Assembly: GCA_030613915.1 (NCBI GenBank)
Contig: JAUWKY010000142.1
Span: 1 to 6,438 of the forward strand
Direction: 5' to 3'
Origin: Syntrophobacterales bacterium
Lineage (GTDB): Bacteria; Desulfobacterota; Syntrophobacteria; BM002
Length of the DNA stretch: 6,438 bases
Shown piece by piece: positions 1 to 3,888 of the stretch. Position 1 is the stretch's first letter. The number at the start of each line of letters is the position of its first letter. The notes beneath the pieces were generated by a model. The model was not told the DNA's origin. It saw nothing but the letters and a program-made list of their open reading frames with translations, and ran no database searches. A program made the position numbers and the translations under genes.

Positions 1-771
1 ATGCCAACTGTAGAAGTCGACGGACGAGCAATTCACTACCTGACCGGGGTCAATGGAGTAGCCCCTGAGAGGCGTAGCATCGTGTTTGTCCACGGAGCCG
101 GTGGCAATGGCATGGTCTGGCAGAACCAACGGAGAGGTCTGGATCGGGGAGTAAACACCATCTGCCTGGATCTTCCAGGCCATGGTCAAAGTCATGGCGC
201 AGGCTGCACCACAATTGCTGAATATGGCCGTTGGCTCATACGCTTCATACAACGGTTGGAATTGAGTGGGCCCATTCTTGCCGGCCATTCCATGGGCGGA
301 GCCGTGGTTATCGAGGCGGCTATCGAATACCCTGAGGAGATGGATGGCCTGATACTCATTGGCAGTGGGGCAGAGCTCAGGGTCAGTTCCGAAATTTTCC
401 AAGGAATAGAAGCCAATTTTGAGGCCACGGCATCGCAGTTGGTGCAGTGGTGCTACGGGCCTGGGACCTCAGATAAAGTCGTCAAGTGGGGCTTGGAGCA
501 ACTGCTTACTGAGCAGCCGGAAGTCATACTGGATGATTTCAAGGCCTGCAATGAGTTTGATAGACTGAGTAAAATCAGCAATATCAAACATCCTGCCCTT
601 GTAGTCTGCGGGAGTGAGGACATTATGACACCTCCCAATTACTCCCACTACCTTGCCGATAATCTCCTGCGAGCCACCTTGAGGATCATTGAAGGGGCAG
701 GCCACATGGTGATGGTGGAGAATCCTTTCAAGGTAAATGCTTCGATATTGAAGTTTTTAGCATCTTTGTAG
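1..771 (+). CDS. Alpha/beta hydrolase fold protein
   Basis: A 256-residue cytoplasmic serine hydrolase; the substrate is not identifiable. Seen in sequence: oxyanion-hole motif HGAGG at residues 31-35, DLPGHG at 57-62, nucleophile elbow GHSMG at 95-99 with Ser97, the acid Asp207 in a CGSEDIMTP stretch, and catalytic His235 in GAGHM. All three triad residues are therefore present, in the order and spacing of the family, with a helical cap region at roughly 120-185. Length is typical for single-domain members (250-280). There is no signal peptide or membrane segment. The ATG is the first base of the window, so its ribosome site cannot be seen, but MPTVEVDGRAIHY is a normal start for the first strand. 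The family covers esterases, lipases, haloperoxidase-like enzymes and ring-fission product hydrolases, and the sequence does not choose among them. The next gene begins 160 bases on, so co-transcription is not evident. Confidence 0.93.
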   Translation: MPTVEVDGRAIHYLTGVNGVAPERRSIVFVHGAGGNGMVWQNQRRGLDRGVNTICLDLPGHGQSHGAGCTTIAEYGRWLIRFIQRLELSGPILAGHSMGGAVVIEAAIEYPEEMDGLILIGSGAELRVSSEIFQGIEANFEATASQLVQWCYGPGTSDKVVKWGLEQLLTEQPEVILDDFKACNEFDRLSKISNIKHPALVVCGSEDIMTPPNYSHYLADNLLRATLRIIEGAGHMVMVENPFKVNASILKFLASL

Positions 772-779
772 CTATCATA

Positions 780-825
780 TGGGCATTGGGCATGGGGTAA
801 AAGAGTTGATAAGCTTGCCCCATGC
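780..825. repeat. Tandem heptamer plus 8-bp inverted repeat
   Basis: TGGGCAT occurs twice in perfect tandem at 780-793, followed by GGGG. The overlapping GCATGGGG (790-797) is perfectly complementary to CCCCATGC (818-825), giving an 8-bp stem with a 20-nt loop. It starts nine bases after the hydrolase stop, so it could act as a weak 3'-end structure. No T-run follows it, so it is not a convincing intrinsic terminator. Confidence 0.5.
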
Positions 826-847
826 TGTCTGCTGTTCTATGATCCTC

Positions 848-877
848 TTGCCAACCGATAGCAACCCTTGATAAAAT
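848..877 (+). promoter_or_regulatory. Possible sigma-70-type promoter of the J-protein gene
   Basis: TTGCCA (848-853, five of six matches to TTGACA) and TAAAAT (872-877, five of six to TATAAT) are separated by 18 bases. Transcription would start near 884 and leave a leader of about 48 nt. No CIRCE operator (TTAGCACTC-N9-GAGTGCTAA) is visible, so HrcA heat-shock control is not supported. This is a match by eye in AT-rich sequence and could be chance. Confidence 0.3.
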
Positions 878-931
878 AACAGATTGCGGTTGTTTGAACG
901 CGGAGAACTTACCCAAATTCGAGAATAGATA

Positions 932-1861
932 ATGGCAGGCAAAGACTACTACAAAATCCTTGGTGTGAGTAAGGATGCCAGTGACGATGACCTAAAGAAA
1001 GGCTATCGGAAGCTGGCAATGAAATACCACCCTGACCAAAACCAAGGAGACGAACAGGCAGAGGAGAGCTTCAAAGAAGTGAATGAAGCGTACGCTGTGC
1101 TCAGCGATAAGGAAAAGCGTCGCCAGTACGATATGTTCGGCGCTGACGGCTTTCAACAGCGTTTTAGCCAGGAAGACATTTTTAGTAATTTCGATTTCGG
1201 CCAAGTGTTCAGGGAATTCGGTTTTGGCTCAGAGGATGTGTTAGGCCGCATTTTCGGAGGAATGGGTGGAAGACGAGCCTTCGGCAGAGGTGGTTATTCT
1301 TCTGGCGGTCCTTTCGGCCGCACTGCTCAGCAGCCCCAAAAAGGCACCGATCTGGTTATGGACATGCAGGTGAGCTTGAAAGAAGCGGTTTTTGGCGGGT
1401 CCAAGGTGGCAGGTTTCAACAAAGGCGACGGGGTGGAGCGAATTACGGTGAAAATCCCACCTGGAATCTCTTCCGGCAAGAAGCTTCGCATTGCTGGAAA
1501 AGGACAGCAAGGTGCCTGGGGAGGACCCGCGGGTGACATACTTATCAAGATTGTGGTTGCGCCTCACCGGGTCTTCGACCGCAAAGGCGACAACCTCATT
1601 ATAAGTCGGGAGATCACTCTCACCCAGGCGGTTTTGGGTACACAGCTAGAAGTCCCCACTCTTGATAACAAGACGCTCAGTCTCAAAGTGCCCCCAGGAA
1701 CTCAGAGCCAGACGCGATTGCGGCTCAAGGGTCACGGCGTACCTCGGTTCAATAAGACGGGCAGGGGTGATCTTTACGTAAAGATTATCGTGCGTCTACC
1801 TAAGTCCCTGACTTCAGAACAGGAAGAGCTATTTAAACAACTCGCTGACCAAGGTCTATAG
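932..1861 (+). CDS. Class B DnaJ-family co-chaperone (CbpA-like, no zinc finger)
   Basis: A 309-residue Hsp40 that would stimulate DnaK ATPase and deliver client proteins in the cytoplasm. Seen: J-domain at residues 5-70 starting DYYKILGV, with the invariant HPD at 33-35 and the end QYDMFG at 65-70; a Gly/Phe-rich linker at about 71-135 that includes a DIF motif at 82-84; then two substrate-binding beta-barrel domains at about 138-210 and 215-300, with the family motif [15 protein letters not shown] and its second copy [15 protein letters not shown]. The CxxCxGxG zinc-binding repeats of true DnaJ are absent, and the whole protein has no cysteine. Length matches CbpA (about 306). The ATG has only a weak GAGAA ribosome site at 921-925, but the J-domain begins four residues later, which fixes the start. 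No dnaK or grpE lies in the window, so it is probably an accessory J-protein rather than the main DnaJ. Confidence 0.95.
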   Translation: MAGKDYYKILGVSKDASDDDLKKGYRKLAMKYHPDQNQGDEQAEESFKEVNEAYAVLSDKEKRRQYDMFGADGFQQRFSQEDIFSNFDFGQVFREFGFGSEDVLGRIFGGMGGRRAFGRGGYSSGGPFGRTAQQPQKGTDLVMDMQVSLKEAVFGGSKVAGFNKGDGVERITVKIPPGISSGKKLRIAGKGQQGAWGGPAGDILIKIVVAPHRVFDRKGDNLIISREITLTQAVLGTQLEVPTLDNKTLSLKVPPGTQSQTRLRLKGHGVPRFNKTGRGDLYVKIIVRLPKSLTSEQEELFKQLADQGL

Positions 1862-1890
1862 CTAGGGAAATTGAGGTATGCACCTCCATT

Positions 1891-2045
1891 AAATCCAAAT
1901 ATCTAAATTCGAAATCCGAAACAAATCCTAATGTCCAAAATCCTAATGACCAAAATTTCAGTTCAATGGAGTCTACTGTTTTGAACATTTGTAAATTCGA
2001 ATTTTGAATTTGTTTCGTGCTTCGTGCTACGAATTTCGCATTTCC
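1891..2045. repeat. AT-rich fold-back repeat element (MITE/REP-like)
   Basis: This fills most of the 226-base gap before the DUF434 gene. Paired arms seen directly are: AAATTCG 1905-1911 with CGAATTT 2030-2036; CGAAACAAAT 1917-1926 with ATTTGTTTCG 2008-2017; GTTCAA 1961-1966 with TTGAAC 1981-1986 at the apex. The left arm also holds a 15-bp tandem repeat (1926-1940 and 1941-1955, 14 of 15 identical). The right arm holds TTCGTGC twice in tandem (2014-2027). No ORF with a plausible product lies within it and no target-site duplication is clear. From memory, similar AATTCGAAATCCGAAACAAATTC-type intergenic repeats are dispersed in some environmental bacteria, but the copy number in this genome cannot be judged from one window. 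Confidence 0.7.
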
Positions 2046-2087
2046 TGTAATTGCCTACAGTACAAAGATATCACGGCAATATCGAAA

Positions 2088-2762
2088 ATGCCTCAGCTAG
2101 ATCAAGAAACGCTCCTCCCGGTGGCGGTGGATTTCCTCTACCTGATGGACCGGAGCTATCCACGTGCTTCCAGCCTTCAAATGGTGGGGAATCGCTACAA
2201 TCTTGATGGGCTGCACCGCGATTTGTTGCATCGCGGTATTTTTGCTCGGGAGGAAGCGAAGCAAAGACGTAAGCGTCTTGTAGGCCCTGAACAGCTGGTT
2301 GATCGCAAGTTGCTGGTGGACGGCCACAATGTCCTGATTACCACAGAAAGCGGTTTGGCAGGACGGCCGCTCATTGCTGCCAATGACGGCTTGATTCGTG
2401 ATGTGGCCGGCATTTCCCACCGGTATCGTATCTCTTCCTTAACACATGAAGCGATAGACCACATTTTCCGATTACTCCACCGACACCCACCAGGTGAAAC
2501 CATTTTTTTTCTAGATGCTCCCATTCGTCAGAGCGGCGAACTCGCTGCTATATTTCGCTCCGCTTTAAAGAGTTGGAATTTGACCGGTGATGCTCAGGCC
2601 CTTAAGGTACCTGAGAAACAGCTTATAGGTGGTAAGGGCATTGTGGCCAGCAGCGATTCTGCCATTCTGGATGGAGTCGAACAAGGATTTGACCTTGCTG
2701 CTGCAGTCATTAAGTCCCTCCCTCAAAGGTTCGATTTCATTGACTTTACATCTTTGGTTTAA
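2088..2762 (+). CDS. DUF434/DUF5616-type protein, possible PIN/NYN-like nuclease
   Basis: A 224-residue cytoplasmic protein without signal or membrane segments. I recognise it as the DUF434-type family: an N-terminal domain (about 10-65) with the pattern FLYLMDRSYPRASSLQMVGNRY and then LHRDLLHRG, followed by a DUF5616-like domain (about 70-215). Conserved-looking acidic motifs are LLVDGHNVL (Asp78, Asn81), Glu87, NDGLIRD (Asp100, Arg104, Asp105), FFLDAPI (Asp143) and SSD (Asp190). The function is not established. A DGxN motif on a first beta strand plus later Asp residues at strand ends resembles PIN/NYN metal-dependent RNases; that is my inference. Start choice: the frame stays open to a TTG at 2004, but those 28 extra codons lie in the repeat arm, and the domain begins soon after ATG 2088. 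No clear Shine-Dalgarno precedes either start. The gene stands alone, flanked by repeats on both sides. Confidence 0.8.
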   Translation: MPQLDQETLLPVAVDFLYLMDRSYPRASSLQMVGNRYNLDGLHRDLLHRGIFAREEAKQRRKRLVGPEQLVDRKLLVDGHNVLITTESGLAGRPLIAANDGLIRDVAGISHRYRISSLTHEAIDHIFRLLHRHPPGETIFFLDAPIRQSGELAAIFRSALKSWNLTGDAQALKVPEKQLIGGKGIVASSDSAILDGVEQGFDLAAAVIKSLPQRFDFIDFTSLV

Positions 2763-2816
2763 CTTGCAGAGCGCCAACCGCATAGCGTCAATTATCCATC
2801 TTGTCTCTTTTCACGT

Positions 2817-2855
2817 TATGCTCTATGCGCTATGCTCTATGCGGCAAGGCATAGA
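2817..2855. repeat. Four tandem 7-bp units and a 7-bp hairpin
   Basis: In the 120-base gap before the ABC ATPase, four consecutive heptamers TATGCTC, TATGCGC, TATGCTC, TATGCGG occupy 2817-2844; as a 14-mer repeated twice they differ only at the last base. The end folds into a hairpin: TCTATGC (2836-2842) pairs perfectly with GCATAGA (2849-2855) around a 6-nt loop. An upstream GCATAGCG (2780-2787) is also complementary to CGCTATGC (2828-2835), so the region could switch between two pairings. It lies 27 bases before the ATPase start codon, inside its probable leader. Confidence 0.65.
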
Positions 2856-2882
2856 CTGAGTATCGGAGAAAGCAAGCAGTCC

Positions 2883-3563
2883 ATGGTTGAGCTGGATTCA
2901 GTTATTAAAACTTACACTTTGGGCCAGCAGCGCATTGTGGCCGTAAATGACGTTTCACTCACCATTCAGCCCGGTGAATTCGTGGCTATCATGGGCAAGA
3001 GTGGTTGTGGCAAGACCACCCTTTTGGGTTTGATCGGCGGGCTGGATCGGCCCGACAGTGGCACGATCAGCGTGAATGGAGAGGAAATATCCCAACTGAC
3101 CGACGCGGATTTGACCCGCTATCGCCGCGACCAGGTGGGGATTATTTTCCAGTTTTTCAATTTAATACCTATCCTTACTGTTGCTGAAAACGTGGCTCTT
3201 CCCTATAGCCTTCAAGGAAAATCAGAGAGAGAGATTCAAGCTCGAGTGCAAGAACTGCTCAGCGATGTGGACCTTGTGGAGCGTCAGACTCACTATCCTC
3301 ACGAGATTTCCGGCGGCGAAATGCAAAGGGTGGCTATTGCCAGGGCTCTGATAAACAAGCCGCAACTGGTATTGGCGGATGAACCTACCGGGAATCTTGA
3401 CTCGCGCACCGGCCATCAGGTCATGGAGACAATGGCCAGACTCAGTGAGCAACACCGCACCACTGTTGTCCTCGCCACTCATAGCAGCGAAGCCGCCTCC
3501 TATGCCACCCGGAAACTGCACATGCGAGACGGCAGCCTCAGCTCCGCAGAGGAATCGACATAG
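2883..3563 (+). CDS. ABC transporter ATP-binding protein (LolD/MacB/YbbA type)
   Basis: A 226-residue nucleotide-binding subunit that would dimerise at the cytoplasmic face of the FtsX-type permease encoded next and power it by ATP hydrolysis. Seen, numbered from ATG 2883: Walker A GKSGCGKT 38-45, Q-loop Gln90 in [10 protein letters not shown] (the FNLIP motif is typical of this subfamily), signature [14 protein letters not shown] from 142, Walker B LVLADE with Asp166 and catalytic Glu167, D-loop NLDS 171-174, and switch His200 in LATH. The length matches LolD/YbbA proteins. The frame extends 17 codons upstream to an ATG at 2832, but that stretch lies in the heptamer repeat and hairpin and does not resemble the family, so 2883 ([11 protein letters not shown]) is preferred. 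GGAG at 2865-2868 is a ribosome site with rather long spacing (14 nt). The substrate cannot be assigned. A 325-base gap separates it from its permease, which is wide for such pairs. Confidence 0.95.
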   Translation: MVELDSVIKTYTLGQQRIVAVNDVSLTIQPGEFVAIMGKSGCGKTTLLGLIGGLDRPDSGTISVNGEEISQLTDADLTRYRRDQVGIIFQFFNLIPILTVAENVALPYSLQGKSEREIQARVQELLSDVDLVERQTHYPHEISGGEMQRVAIARALINKPQLVLADEPTGNLDSRTGHQVMETMARLSEQHRTTVVLATHSSEAASYATRKLHMRDGSLSSAEEST

Positions 3564-3585
3564 TTGACGATCTTTTCTCTTATCT

Positions 3586-3826
3586 CTCACAGAGACCTCA
3601 GAGGGCTCAGAGTAAAATAGCTGTGATTGAGCTGCTGAAAGTCACTAGTTAAATAAGAGTTTAAAAGCTTTAGGGGGTGCCCCTGAGGGATAATGGTAAG
3701 CTCGCTTATCTCTATCCCTCAGGAGCACCCTTTGATCCCGATGGAAATCCATCGGGATCGCCGCTGTTGCGGCTGCTTTTAAACGACTTCAAATCTTTCT
3801 CTGAGTTTTCTGTGAACTCTAGTGAG
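3586..3826. repeat. 241-bp nested palindromic element between ATPase and permease genes
   Basis: This accounts for most of the 325-base gap at 3564-3888. Outer arms 3586-3615 and 3796-3826 are imperfect inverted repeats (about 23 of 30 positions with one gap), rich in CTCAGAG/CTGTGAG-type words. Middle arms GTTTAAAAGC (3659-3668) and GCTTTTAAAC (3775-3784) are a perfect 10-bp inverted repeat. Three hairpins stand inside (3675-3773). There is no transposase and no clear target-site duplication. The nested symmetry and non-coding content suit a non-autonomous MITE-like or REP/BIME-like element. It sits between two genes that should be co-expressed, so it is presumably transcribed. A 71-codon GTG-initiated frame crosses it but is not supported as a gene. 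Nothing else was seen in 3827-3877. Confidence 0.7.
3675..3773 (+). other. Three consecutive hairpins within the element
   Basis: Hairpin 1: 3675-3692 pairs with 3713-3730 (17 of 18 positions, one C-C mismatch). It is topped, after a 2x2 internal loop, by GGTAAG/CTTATC (3695-3700 and 3705-3710, one G-T pair) with loop CTCG. Hairpin 2: GATCCCGATGG (3734-3744) and CCATCGGGATC (3749-3759), a perfect 11-bp stem with loop AAAT. Hairpin 3: GCCGC (3760-3764) and GCGGC (3769-3773) with loop TGTT. In RNA they would stack almost without spacers. The TTTT at 3777-3780 makes hairpin 3 terminator-like, but it belongs to the 10-bp outer inverted repeat, and a terminator here would cut off the permease. A role in RNA processing or stability is possible but not shown. 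Confidence 0.7.
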
Positions 3827-3877
3827 TGCAACGAACGGGCGAGAGATTGCTTCATGAGTGAATACAGAAGAGCTCGC

Positions 3878-3883
3878 AGAGGG
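3878..3883 (+). promoter_or_regulatory. Ribosome binding site of the permease gene
   Basis: AGAGGG lies five bases before ATG 3889. It decides the start: the permease frame has a TGA at 3859-3861 and no other ATG, GTG or TTG between that stop and 3889. Confidence 0.7.
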
Positions 3884-3888
3884 ATGGC

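Noticed and set aside
192..705. Reverse-strand open frames inside the hydrolase gene (61-78 codons)
   Set aside because: They overlap a well-supported + strand gene, have no recognisable domains, and look like shadow frames of its codon use.
2832..2882. Upstream ATG at 2832 as the start of the ABC ATPase
   Set aside because: The extra 17 residues are encoded by the heptamer repeat and hairpin, and do not resemble ATPase N-termini; ATG 2883 gives the standard family start.
3627..3655. Possible promoter inside the 241-bp element (TTGAGC with TTAAAT, 16-base spacer)
   Set aside because: Each box matches only four of six consensus positions in an AT-rich stretch, which is no better than expected by chance.
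3760..3780. Intrinsic terminator (GC-rich 5-bp stem, then TGC and TTTT)
   Set aside because: The stem is short, the T-run is brief and offset, and the T-run belongs to the 10-bp inverted repeat 3659-3668/3775-3784. Termination here would silence the permease.
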